A DNA stretch of 64,000 bases from Planctomycetota bacterium. Its GTDB lineage: Bacteria; Planctomycetota; UBA8742; UBA2392. A model generated the notes under the pieces. That model had not been told where the DNA came from. It searched no databases and saw only the letters and a program-made list of their open reading frames with translations. Below, piece after piece: positions 17,701 to 25,099 of this stretch; the stretch's first letter is position 1; every line of letters begins with the position of its first letter. The position numbers were made by a program, and so were the translations under genes. The DNA lies in contig JAMQHL010000006.1 of assembly GCA_025993795.1 (NCBI GenBank), positions 1 to 64,000 on the forward strand, read 5' to 3'.

Positions 17701-18720
17701 TCAGTCTACATTGGCCGGCGCGCGCTGTGACTCGGCGGGGTCTGGTTGATCGGCGATGGCTTCGTTCATGCCCTTGGGTCGCGGCATCGCCCAACTGAAC
17801 GGCAGCGACAGCAATGCCCACCCAAGCTGCAGCATGCGGCCCATCAGCGACAACACCAGCGCCTGTGACTTGGCCACGCCCCGCAGCTCAAAGAAGTGCA
17901 CCGTGGCAGCCTCACCGACACCCCAGCCGCCGAAGCTGATCGGCAGCGCCGCCACCATGCCCGCCACCGGGATCAACACCGCGTACTCATGCCACGCCAG
18001 CTCTATGCCAATGCCGCGACCGATAGCGATGTGCATCGCAATCCAGCCTGCTTGCGGAAAGATCGAGATCAGCAGGGCGGCCAGCAGGCCCTTCTTGTGG
18101 CCGCGGTAGGTTTGCATGGCGTCGTCAAACGCCCGGATCGCGCGACTGAAGGGCAGCTTGCGCGATGTGCCCACAGGAATCAGTTTGCGCACGCGCCGCG
18201 AGGTCATCAGCGCAATCGCCAGTGTCGCGCCGCTTGTGAAAACCACCACCACAAAGGCCGCCTGCCGCCTGCTGGGCTCGTCGATACTGGGCAGCAGCAC
18301 CGCCAATGCCAGCGCCGCCAGCATGAACAAGCCGCACAGGCGATCGACCAGCACTGCGGCAAAGGCCTGCGGTTTGCTGCCCGTGGCCTGGCTCAGGTAC
18401 AGGGCCTTGATCGCGTCGCCGCCGACGCTGCCGCCGGGAATTGCCGAGTTGTAGAAGTGCCCGAGCAGCGTGTAGAGAAACATCCGCCACAGGGGCACGT
18501 TGTGGCCGATCACCTGCACCAGCAGCTTCAGGCGCGCGGCTTGAAACGCGAACGAGATGAGGCCGAGCAGTGCCGCAAGCGCGAGCATGGAGGGCTCGAC
18601 GCGCTGTGCCGTTTCGAGTGTTTCGCGCGGGTCGGTGCGAAACCCGAACAGGTACACCAGCACCGCCAAGCTCAGCAGCAGCGGCAGGAAGCGGCGCAGA
18701 ATTTGCAGGGAGCGCTTCAT
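17701..18720 (-). CDS. Lysylphosphatidylglycerol synthase-like (UPF0104) membrane protein
   Basis: The 339-aa integral membrane protein has about eight hydrophobic segments. Family features are FQAARLKLLVQVIGHNVPL (with the AxR of the first loop), LLGHFYNSAIPGGSVGGDAI followed by KALYL, the DRLCGLF block and the late GGWGVGEAATVHFF motif. It matches the transmembrane flippase domain of MprF (LPG_synthase_TM, formerly UPF0104), without the cytosolic aminoacyltransferase domain. Members move lipids or lipid-linked sugars across the membrane, and the substrate here is unknown. It is first in a two-gene operon with the VWA gene. Confidence 0.85.
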   Translation of the reverse strand: MKRSLQILRRFLPLLLSLAVLVYLFGFRTDPRETLETAQRVEPSMLALAALLGLISFAFQAARLKLLVQVIGHNVPLWRMFLYTLLGHFYNSAIPGGSVGGDAIKALYLSQATGSKPQAFAAVLVDRLCGLFMLAALALAVLLPSIDEPSRRQAAFVVVVFTSGATLAIALMTSRRVRKLIPVGTSRKLPFSRAIRAFDDAMQTYRGHKKGLLAALLISIFPQAGWIAMHIAIGRGIGIELAWHEYAVLIPVAGMVAALPISFGGWGVGEAATVHFFELRGVAKSQALVLSLMGRMLQLGWALLSLPFSWAMPRPKGMNEAIADQPDPAESQRAPANVD

Positions 18721-18782
18721 GAAGCGGTGGTTGTAGCGGGCTGGCGCACGCGGGGAAAGATGCGTGCCGGGGGCCGAAAAGA

Positions 18783-18827
18783 GTCAGGCTCCTTTTCCTG
18801 CGCTGCGCTTTGGAAAAGGAGCCTGAC
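18783..18827. repeat. REP-like inverted repeat
   Basis: A perfect 16-bp inverted repeat, GTCAGGCTCCTTTTCC (18783-18798) and GGAAAAGGAGCCTGAC (18812-18827), surrounds a 13-nt loop TGCGCTGCGCTTT. It sits in the 108-bp gap between two minus-strand genes and ends 1-2 bp from the S41 protease stop. The GTCAGGCTCCTTTTCC type of palindrome is like those spread by REP-associated (Y1-type) transposases, but no transposase is in the window. It could also act as a transcription terminator for the S41 gene. Confidence 0.6.
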
Positions 18828-18828
18828 C

Positions 18829-20958
18829 CTACTTCATGACGGCTTTGTACTCCGGAATCTGGCGCGCGTCCTTGCCAGCCTTTTTCAGCAGTTCGTCCAC
18901 GCCGCGCAGCAGTGTCGGGTCTTCCTGGTAGTTCTGCGTAAACTCGGCGCCGCGGTCGTCCTGCACGCGCGCGCGCAAGGCAAAGCGCAGCTCACGTCGC
19001 ACGTCATCTTTGGCCAGGCGCGTGTCCAGGGTGCCGTAGAACTTGTCGAACTCAGGCCAGGCCGTCATGTCCAGCGCGTCGAAAGAGGCAAGCCGCATCA
19101 TCGAAGCCTTCTTTTCGCCGCGGTAATGCTCATCAAGGTAATCGACCAGGCGCTTGGACTTGCGCAGCTTGTCAATCGCGTACACCTGCCATGGCTCCAG
19201 CAGTTCGGGCTTGGTGTGGATGTGCGGCGTCACGCCGCCTTCGCCTTCGTAGCGGTCGATGCTGACGCCGCTGGGCAGGTAGTAGCTGAAGACCGTGCAC
19301 TTGAGGATGCGGGTGTTGCCGCTTTCGTCCACGCTGAAGAAGCTCTGTCCGATGCCTTTGCCGAAGCTGGGGCGCCCGATCAAGATGGCGCGAGCGTTGT
19401 CTTTCAGCGCGCCGGACAGCATCTCGCTGCCGCTGGCACTTTCGCCGTCGATCAGGCACACGAGCGGAATCTCGGTGTAGTCGCCGCCTTCGCTGGTGAA
19501 GGGGCGTTGCTTGCCCTTCCAGTCGCCCCAGCGGCCGCCGGTGCTTGAGATGACCTTGCCCTTGGGCAGCAGCATGTCGGCGATGGCGACCACGGTGCTG
19601 AGTTGGCCGCCGCCGTTGCCCCGCAGGTCAAGAATCAGGTACTTCATGCCGCGTCGCCGCAGTGCATCCAGCGACTCTTTCATGTCCACGTCGCTGTTGG
19701 CCCCAAAGCGCGTCAGGCGCACATAGCCCACGTCGCCCGGAAGCATCTCCTCGAGCGCGGTATCAACCTTTACCATCCTGCGCGGAATCTCGAACTTCAA
19801 CTCGTTCTCGACGCCGCGGCGCTTCACGAAGATTACCGCTGTGCTGCCTTCTGGCCCGCGCACATAGCGCACGCCCTCATCCAGCTTGACCTTGGTCAGG
19901 TCAATACGCTTGCCGTCGGGCCCCAGTATGCCGACCAGCTTGTCGCCGGTGCGCACGCCCACGGCGTAGGCGGGGCCTTCGTAGATCGGCTGGTCGATGT
20001 TGATCAAGCCGTCTTCGCCCTGGCTGACGTGTGCGCCGATGCCGACGTAGCGGCCTTCCTGGTCCTGGTTCATTTCGTCGATTTCTGCGCGCGTCATGTA
20101 CGAGCCGTAACGGTCGGTGGCCAGTGCCATGGCGCGGCAGGCGTTATCCACGAGGTTCTCGCCGGACAGCTCTTGCTGTTTTTCGTTGTAGATGAAGAAG
20201 TCGTCGGCGTAGTGCTTGCGAATCGCCCGGATTTCGACCTCAATCAGCTTGTCCTTGCGCTTGACCTTGCCTGACTTGTGGTCCTCGATTGCAATGTCGA
20301 TCTTGTTCACTTCGCCGCTGATACGCGCCAGCCGCCCGATGTCGCCGGGTTCGCGCGCAAGGCTGGCCAGGCGCTGTGCGACTTCGCGGGCATAACCGCG
20401 CTCTGACAGCACCAGCGCCGCCCGGCCCATCAGCACATGATCGCTGCTGCTGAGGAACTCGCGCAACTGTTCAAGTGCCAGGTCGTCGCCCTCAAGCGTC
20501 AGAAGGGCTTCTGACAGTGCAACACGTGCACCCGTGGCCAGCTTGCCGCCGGTTTCCCAGCGGTCGCGGATGCGCTCAAGCAGTTCGTCATCGTCGGGCA
20601 TCTCGCGCGTGATCATTGCAGCTACGCCCTCGACCACGGCGCTGTGTTCACTCTCCAGCAATTTGCCCAGCGCTTCGTACGCCAGTTCGGCGCGGCCCAA
20701 TGCCAGCGTGAGCTGCGCCGCAGCCATGCGGACGTGATCGTTGTTGTGCTCCAGTGTTGCCTCGAAATAGGCAACCATCGTGTCGCGATTGTCGCCCTTG
20801 GCCATGTTGCGCAGCGCGAACGCGTAGTCCCATACCTTGTCGGGGCGTTGCTCAATGCGCTCGACCAGTTTGTCGGCGCGCTGCTTGAGCGTCTCTTCCT
20901 GTGCAACCAGCGGCGCAGCGGCCAGCAGGCACACAAGGCTTAGGGCAACGATTCTCAC
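18829..20958 (-). CDS. S41-family C-terminal processing peptidase with helical repeat and PDZ domains
   Basis: The 709-aa secreted protein starts at GTG 20958, preceded by AAGGAGTTTCC, with signal peptide LSLVCLLAAAPLVAQ. Residues ~25-230 are helical repeats of HEAT/TPR type. A Ctp N-terminal region with DRYGSYMTRAE follows, then a PDZ domain (~295-375, with GVRTGDKLVGILGPDG), and then the protease core. Core motifs are YVRLTRF, ILDLRGNGGGQL, GESASGSEML with catalytic S509, and RPSFGKGIGQ with general-base K534. The Ser/Lys pair has the spacing of Tsp/CtpA. The C-terminal ~130 residues are an added helical domain. It would process or degrade periplasmic proteins. Confidence 0.93.
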   Translation of the reverse strand: MRIVALSLVCLLAAAPLVAQEETLKQRADKLVERIEQRPDKVWDYAFALRNMAKGDNRDTMVAYFEATLEHNNDHVRMAAAQLTLALGRAELAYEALGKLLESEHSAVVEGVAAMITREMPDDDELLERIRDRWETGGKLATGARVALSEALLTLEGDDLALEQLREFLSSSDHVLMGRAALVLSERGYAREVAQRLASLAREPGDIGRLARISGEVNKIDIAIEDHKSGKVKRKDKLIEVEIRAIRKHYADDFFIYNEKQQELSGENLVDNACRAMALATDRYGSYMTRAEIDEMNQDQEGRYVGIGAHVSQGEDGLINIDQPIYEGPAYAVGVRTGDKLVGILGPDGKRIDLTKVKLDEGVRYVRGPEGSTAVIFVKRRGVENELKFEIPRRMVKVDTALEEMLPGDVGYVRLTRFGANSDVDMKESLDALRRRGMKYLILDLRGNGGGQLSTVVAIADMLLPKGKVISSTGGRWGDWKGKQRPFTSEGGDYTEIPLVCLIDGESASGSEMLSGALKDNARAILIGRPSFGKGIGQSFFSVDESGNTRILKCTVFSYYLPSGVSIDRYEGEGGVTPHIHTKPELLEPWQVYAIDKLRKSKRLVDYLDEHYRGEKKASMMRLASFDALDMTAWPEFDKFYGTLDTRLAKDDVRRELRFALRARVQDDRGAEFTQNYQEDPTLLRGVDELLKKAGKDARQIPEYKAVMK

Positions 20959-21037
20959 GGAAACTCCTTGCTACGCTTCTTCAATAGTATACGCGCGACG
21001 CGGGCACTGACTGTACCCTGAATTCCGGTCAAAATGC

Positions 21038-21063
21038 AAAGGCCGCCCCCGCGGGACGGCCTT
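21038..21063 (-). terminator. Rho-independent terminator of the coiled-coil lipoprotein gene
   Basis: The stem AAGGCCG-TCCC / GGG-CGGCCTT has one G-U pair and a 3-nt loop. On the minus strand it is followed by TGCATTTTG. It lies about 20 bp beyond the stop codon at 21082. Confidence 0.65.
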
Positions 21064-21081
21064 CATTACTCCGGTCCAGAA

Positions 21082-22176
21082 TCACTCGCCCGAGGCCGAG
21101 CCCTCTTTGCGGCTTTCCCCGCCGCCGCCCTCTGTCTTCTTTTCAATCCACACGACCTGGTCGCCGTTGGCTACCGGGCGGGTGGCGCGTTCATTCAGCG
21201 TGCTGCAGCCAAGCTCATCGACAGGCAGGTCGTTGTCATCGCCGACATGCCAATGACGCGTGACCTTTGCCAGGCAGACTTCGGTGCCGCGGGCGTCGCG
21301 GATGATCAGTTCTGCGCCGATGGGCGGTATGCGGCCGGTCTTTACGCTGACGATCAGGATTGACTGCGAGTCGGCCTTGGTGCCACGGCTGACGCTGACC
21401 ACCCCGCCGGTGAAGTCGAAAACCTCGGTTGTCTTTGGCGTTTCCGGTGTATCGGGGGTGGGGCCTTTGCCCACGCGCTTGAGCAGATCGTCGTACTCTT
21501 TCTTGAGGTTGTCGAAGTCGGTGCGGGCGCGGTCGCGCTCGGCCTGGGCCTCAGCAAGTTCGCGGCGCACCTTGGTGTACATCGGGTGCTTGGAGATGTC
21601 TTCGCCCTTGAGGCCTGTCATCTCCGCTTTGAGCGTCTCAACCTGCTGGCGGGTCAGCGCCAGGTCGGCCTTGAGGCTGTCCACTTCGGCCTGTGCCATT
21701 TCGCGCGACTTCTTTTCGACGGTGAGTTCGGCGTCTTTGGTGATCAGGTCCTTGTGCAGCTTCAGGACCTCGTTGGCGTCGATGTTCTTCACCTTGCTCT
21801 CAAGCGACTCGATCATGACCTTGAGGCTGGCCAGCGACGTCTCGAGGTCGGTGACCTTCTTCAGTCGTGCATCCAGGTCGTCGATCTTCTTGTCGCTGTC
21901 TTTCTTGCCGTCCTCGATCTTCTTCTGGATGTCGGCCAAGCCGGCACGCACGTCTTCTGCAATTGTGTTCAGCTTGCGGTCTGCGTCGCCGCTGTCGCTC
22001 TTCTGCTGCGATGCTGCCCAGACCTTGAAGAAGTCGTCGCTGCCGCCTTTGCCCTGCAGTGATTTCATGACCTCAAGCTCAGCTTGCAGCTTGGCGTTCT
22101 GCTGGCGTGCTTCGTTGTCCTGGCAGCCGGCAATCAGCAGGCAAAAGGCCGGGACGGCCAAAATAGTCCAACGCAT
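21082..22176 (-). CDS. Coiled-coil lipoprotein
   Basis: The product is 364 aa from ATG 22176 (AGGGAGTGTATCG upstream). It has a lipoprotein signal (ILAVPAFCLLIAGC, Cys being the lipidated residue). Residues ~20-230 are strongly charged heptad-like helix (KKIDDLDARLKKVTDLETSL, AEAQAERDRARTDFDNLKKE), a long coiled coil. The last ~110 residues are beta-rich (TGGVVSVSRGTKADSQSIL, GAELIIRDARGTEVCLAKV), resembling a small OB- or SH3-like barrel. It ends with a Gly/Glu/Ser tail. The layout is that of an envelope spacer or adaptor between membrane and wall. Function is not known. Confidence 0.8.
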   Translation of the reverse strand: MRWTILAVPAFCLLIAGCQDNEARQQNAKLQAELEVMKSLQGKGGSDDFFKVWAASQQKSDSGDADRKLNTIAEDVRAGLADIQKKIEDGKKDSDKKIDDLDARLKKVTDLETSLASLKVMIESLESKVKNIDANEVLKLHKDLITKDAELTVEKKSREMAQAEVDSLKADLALTRQQVETLKAEMTGLKGEDISKHPMYTKVRRELAEAQAERDRARTDFDNLKKEYDDLLKRVGKGPTPDTPETPKTTEVFDFTGGVVSVSRGTKADSQSILIVSVKTGRIPPIGAELIIRDARGTEVCLAKVTRHWHVGDDNDLPVDELGCSTLNERATRPVANGDQVVWIEKKTEGGGGESRKEGSASGE

Positions 22177-22293
22177 CGATACACTCCCTGAGGGGTGATT
22201 CGGCTGCACAAGCAGCAGGGGCAATTCGAACCGCTGATTGTTGCAGGGAAGGCCCGCAGGGTCAACTACGGGGTACAGGGGGAAAGCGCAGGA

Positions 22294-22920
22294 TTATCGG
22301 ACGGTGTCGCGGGCGACGCGCACGAACCTGAACTTGTGCATGGTGCGCCCCTGCTGCCGGAACTTCACTTCCCAGTTGGTGATGCCTTCCGGGGCGTCCT
22401 GACCGATGGCGCGCGAGACCTGCTCAAAGTCGGGGTCGGCCCGGAACACCGCTTCCATCTGCACCGCGTAATCTTCGTGATCGGTGGCCAGCAGCAGCGG
22501 CGCGCCATCCTTGAGCGCGCAGGCGGCCAAGCGCGCGAATGGGGGCTGGATCAGCCTGCGCTTGACCTGTTTGGCCTTGGGCCACGGGTCGGGGAAGTAG
22601 ATGTGCAGGGCGTCGATGCTGGCTTGACTGAGCGTGTGCTTCACGACGTGGGCGGCGTCGTCGCGCAGGATGCGGAAGTTCGCCAGGCCGCGTTTGGCGG
22701 CGCGCTCAGCCACCATGCGGTAGTAGCGACTTGCCCATTCCACGCCGACGAAGTTGACGTCGGGTCGGGTTTGAGCCTGCTGAATCAGGAAGCGCCCCTT
22801 GCCGATGCCAAGTTCAAGCTCAACGGGGTGGTCGTTGCCGAAGATGGCGGCGAAGTCGTACTGCCGGTCCTGCGTAGTCGGAATCGGCGCAAGGGTTACG
22901 GGTGAGATATTGACGGTCAT
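22294..22920 (-). CDS. trmB: tRNA (guanine-N7)-methyltransferase
   Basis: The product is 208 aa from ATG 22920. The SAM-binding motif is VELELGIGKGRFLIQQA, followed by NFVGVEWASRYYRM. The TrmB-specific IYFPDPWPKAKQVKRRLIQP block carries the catalytic region, and TDHEDYAVQM is the usual later motif. The enzyme makes m7G46 in tRNA. The C-terminus matches the family (NWEVKFRQQGRTMHKFRFVR). The start lies just after the terminator of the ferredoxin gene, so its expression may depend on readthrough or on its own promoter. No strong ribosome binding site is seen. Confidence 0.93.
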   Translation of the reverse strand: MTVNISPVTLAPIPTTQDRQYDFAAIFGNDHPVELELGIGKGRFLIQQAQTRPDVNFVGVEWASRYYRMVAERAAKRGLANFRILRDDAAHVVKHTLSQASIDALHIYFPDPWPKAKQVKRRLIQPPFARLAACALKDGAPLLLATDHEDYAVQMEAVFRADPDFEQVSRAIGQDAPEGITNWEVKFRQQGRTMHKFRFVRVARDTVR

Positions 22921-22934
22921 CGTGAATCCGAAAA

Positions 22935-22980
22935 GCGAGCGCCCTTCACCGGCCATTGGCAACCTGGGAAGGGCGCTCGC
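22935..22980 (-). terminator. Rho-independent terminator after the ferredoxin gene
   Basis: A perfect 13-bp inverted repeat GCGAGCGCCCTTC/GAAGGGCGCTCGC (22935-22947 and 22968-22980) is followed, on the minus strand, by TTTTCGG. It lies between the ferredoxin stop codon and the trmB start, so it can cut the ferredoxin transcript before trmB. Confidence 0.75.
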
Positions 22981-22997
22981 TGAAGCCTGGATATCAG

Positions 22998-23228
22998 CTA
23001 TCCGTCGGCGCCTATGGCTTGCACCGGGCACTGGGCTGCGGCGTCTTCACACTGGGCCTTTTCTTCGCCGCTGTCCGGCTGCTTGTACACCAGGTCATGG
23101 GTGCCGTCTTCGGACTCGCGGAAATTGTTCGGCGCAAGCTGCGGGCACAAACCGCAGAAAATGCAGCTTTTGTCCACGTACCACGCGCCGGGCACGTTGT
23201 CTTCCCACTTCTCATTCGGGTCAGGCAT
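22998..23228 (-). CDS. Small ferredoxin
   Basis: The 76-aa acidic protein has one cluster-binding motif, C22-x2-C25-x2-C28-P (SCIFCGLCP), and a distal CP (AAAQCPVQAI). This is the arrangement of single-cluster [4Fe-4S] or [3Fe-4S] ferredoxins of about 60-80 aa. It is a soluble one-electron carrier. The start at 23228 lies behind a candidate promoter (23255-23282). It is divergent from the seleno-rhodanese gene, whose start is 137 bp away, so the pair shares a control region. A redox link between the two is possible but unproven. Confidence 0.9.
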   Translation of the reverse strand: MPDPNEKWEDNVPGAWYVDKSCIFCGLCPQLAPNNFRESEDGTHDLVYKQPDSGEEKAQCEDAAAQCPVQAIGADG

Positions 23229-23254
23229 TGCGGCTCCAGGCTGTCGTCATCGGT

Positions 23255-23282
23255 ATATTATCGGGTTATGCTCTGAATGCCA
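23255..23282 (-). promoter_or_regulatory. Candidate sigma-70 type promoter for the ferredoxin gene
   Basis: On the minus strand, TGGCAT (23277-23282) and TAATAT (23255-23260) are separated by 16 bp, about 27 bp before the ferredoxin ATG. The -10 box is good and the -35 box is weak. Confidence 0.4.
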
Positions 23283-23364
23283 CCGGTGGGTGCGGCGCGG
23301 AGCATACAAACCCACACCATTGAATAAAGCGCCAGAGCATGACGTGATGGGTAAGGAGGAGACC

Positions 23365-23691
23365 ATGGTCAAAAACATCGATATGCAGGACCTGAAAGAC
23401 GCCCTCGACGGCGGCCGCGTCGTTGCGCTGTACGACAACCGCGGTCCCGGCAGCTACGGTGCGCGCCATATCAAGGGCGCGAAACTGCTGCCCGTCAGTG
23501 ACGTGCGCCCGGAGAATCTGCCCGCCGACAAGGGCGCGATGCTGGTCTTCTACTGATCCGGCTATGCGTGAGACTCCTCTACGAAGGCGGCCCGTGCGGC
23601 TGATGCACTCGGATTCACAAACCTGTGGGACTACCGCGGCGGCATCGCCGAATGGTCCGAAGCCGGCTTGCCCGTCGGCGGCAGCGGTTGA
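23365..23691 (+). CDS. Rhodanese-domain sulfurtransferase with two in-frame TGA codons (putative selenoprotein)
   Basis: The start ATG 23365 has a strong AAGGAGGAGACC. The frame runs to TGA 23554 (codon 64), then SGYA, then a second TGA 23569 (codon 69), then DSSTKAARAADALGF and NLWDYRGGIAEWSEAGLPVG to a final TGA at 23691. The total is 108 aa, a complete single-domain rhodanese. Both TGA codons sit where homologues have Cys: the first directly after VFY is the sulfur-carrying catalytic Cys position, and the second is five residues on. If both are selenocysteine, the active-site loop is U64-SGYA-U69. A hairpin with a GU-containing loop follows the second TGA (23588-23602). Alternatives are a pseudogene or sequencing error, but two TGAs exactly at Cys sites with an intact downstream domain argue against these. 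Plain ORF calls stop at 23556. Confidence 0.8.
23588..23602 (+). promoter_or_regulatory. Candidate bacterial SECIS hairpin of the rhodanese gene
   Basis: The pairs C23588-G23602, G-U, G-C, C-G and C-G form a 5-bp stem with loop CGUGC. The loop G and U lie 22-24 nt after the second TGA, close to the spacing in E. coli fdhF. A different hairpin, with loop ACUC and lacking the GU, follows the first TGA (23567-23583). Confidence 0.45.
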
Positions 23692-23765
23692 GATTCCTGT
23701 CCCAATCCTGAACAGTCCGGACTAGAATCCATGCGGACTATCCCGGAACTGAACAGGAGTCGATC

Positions 23766-24812
23766 TTGCTCAAGCGAATGCCCCTATGGGCGCTGGCAGC
23801 AACGTGTGTTGCGCTCGTGGCGCGCTGCGCGCCAGAGCCACAGCCGAACAAACCCGAGCCGGCGCCCAAGGTACAGGGTCTTCCGGTGCCCTACATCGCC
23901 ATCAACGAGCCAACCGCCGACAAGCGGTTTCATGTCTTCCACGGCGACCAGGCACTCACGATCGAGAAGCCCGAACTCCAGCTCGGCCCGCTGCTTGCGA
24001 AGTTCGCCAAGCACAAGGACGAAAAGGCCGGCTATGCAGGCTGGCATGACTCCTATTCAGAGAACGTCCTGTCGCTTCATGTTGCAGCCAATGCACCCAG
24101 CGGCGACGTCTGGGCAATCCTGTGCGCGGCAGCCGAAGCCGGCATTTACAAGCTGGCGGTCGGCACGCCTGAGCTGATCGGCGAACCGCTGGCTGGACCG
24201 ACGTCGCCGGACTTCGAAAATCTACCGACGGGTTACATGAAGGTGGAGCTGCCCAAGGACGAGGGCCTGAGTTCCGCGCCCAGGGTGCCAAAAGAGCGGA
24301 TTACCGCTTACATTAATTGGGACCCTGCGCACCAGGCTGCCAGCGCGGTCGTGGCGATTGACGCGCGCGGTCGCAAGCCCGTGGACGACACGTTTACAGT
24401 CGTTTCGGACGTCATCCCGACAAAGGGTGACAGCAAGCAGGTGCAGGAAGAGCGCAAGTCGCGGCGCGAAACCTGGATAGACAATGTTTGCAAGGCGATC
24501 GAGGGCTACGTAGCCAAGGCAGGCGGATACATTGGGCGGCTGGAGATCGCGAGCACAGGTGCAAGCAAAGATGACGGGACGCCGCCGTGGGTTTTCGTGG
24601 ACCTGACCTGGCAGGCCCTTTCCAAAGCCAACGCGAACCGCGTCAGCGCCGGCAAGGAAGAGCTTGCGATCGTGCTGCCGCCCCAGATGCAGGTCCCGGA
24701 GCCGCCGCCGCCCGAGTTGCCGCCCGAGAGAGGCGTCGAGTTCCCCAGGGACGAACCTGAGCGAGAGGGCCCGACAGAAGACGAACGCATCGTACCGGAC
24801 GGCGACGACTGA
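23766..24812 (+). CDS. Secreted protein with ExbD/TolR-like region, function unknown
   Basis: The 348-aa product has a TTG start at 23766, favoured by CAGGAGTCGATC; ATG 23778 is the alternative. A hydrophobic N-terminal segment (MPLWALAATCVALVARC) is a signal peptide or anchor. A lipobox is unlikely because Arg precedes the Cys. Residues ~75-135 (LSLHVAANAPSGDVWAILCA followed by AAEAGIYKLAVGT) resemble the periplasmic domain of ExbD/TolR, where a V-x-I-x-AD strand is followed by a helix and AGI. A second beta-rich region follows (ITAYINWDPAHQAASAVVAI). The C-terminal ~35 residues are Pro/Glu-rich. There is no ExbB partner. The relation to ExbD is tentative. Confidence 0.65.
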   Translation: MLKRMPLWALAATCVALVARCAPEPQPNKPEPAPKVQGLPVPYIAINEPTADKRFHVFHGDQALTIEKPELQLGPLLAKFAKHKDEKAGYAGWHDSYSENVLSLHVAANAPSGDVWAILCAAAEAGIYKLAVGTPELIGEPLAGPTSPDFENLPTGYMKVELPKDEGLSSAPRVPKERITAYINWDPAHQAASAVVAIDARGRKPVDDTFTVVSDVIPTKGDSKQVQEERKSRRETWIDNVCKAIEGYVAKAGGYIGRLEIASTGASKDDGTPPWVFVDLTWQALSKANANRVSAGKEELAIVLPPQMQVPEPPPPELPPERGVEFPRDEPEREGPTEDERIVPDGDD

Positions 24813-24942
24813 AGAGAAAGCAACCGACATCCGCGGGAAGGACCGTCGCCGGAGTGCTCTCGGCGGCGACCACAGTAATGCCGAGGGGCATCCCGGAAGA
24901 CTCTGCGCATTGAGCAGAAGTGACCCTGACGATCTAAAGACA

Positions 24943-24969
24943 CCCCGCCGGGCGGCGGGGTTTCTGTTT
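24943..24969 (+). terminator. Rho-independent terminator before valS
   Basis: The stem CCCCGCC/GGCGGGG (24943-24949 with 24954-24960) with a 4-nt loop is followed by TTTCTGTTT. It ends transcription from the 23766 gene, 130 bp upstream of it. The rest of 24813-25099 holds no gene. Confidence 0.75.
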
Positions 24970-25099
24970 GGGCATAGCCCTTTCTCTGCAACCGTGGGTC
25001 GTTATCATCCGCAACGCTTTGTCGCGGATTGCCCGCACGGGGGTCCGCACATGACGGACGAAGCCGCCGCCCCACGACATGGGGCCATGGAGTGCGAAC

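Noticed and set aside
22998..23228. Ferredoxin as a Sec-containing protein
   Set aside because: All cluster residues are Cys and the gene ends normally at TAG.
23554..23571. TGA codons read as Cys or Trp by a changed genetic code
   Set aside because: Many genes in the window end at TGA (e.g. 9250, 11610, 36771, 58508), so TGA is a normal stop. Only specific TGAs are recoded.
23423..23725. + strand frame covering the rhodanese region (100 aa)
   Set aside because: Out of frame with the rhodanese domain. The domain frame is the one interrupted by TGA codons.
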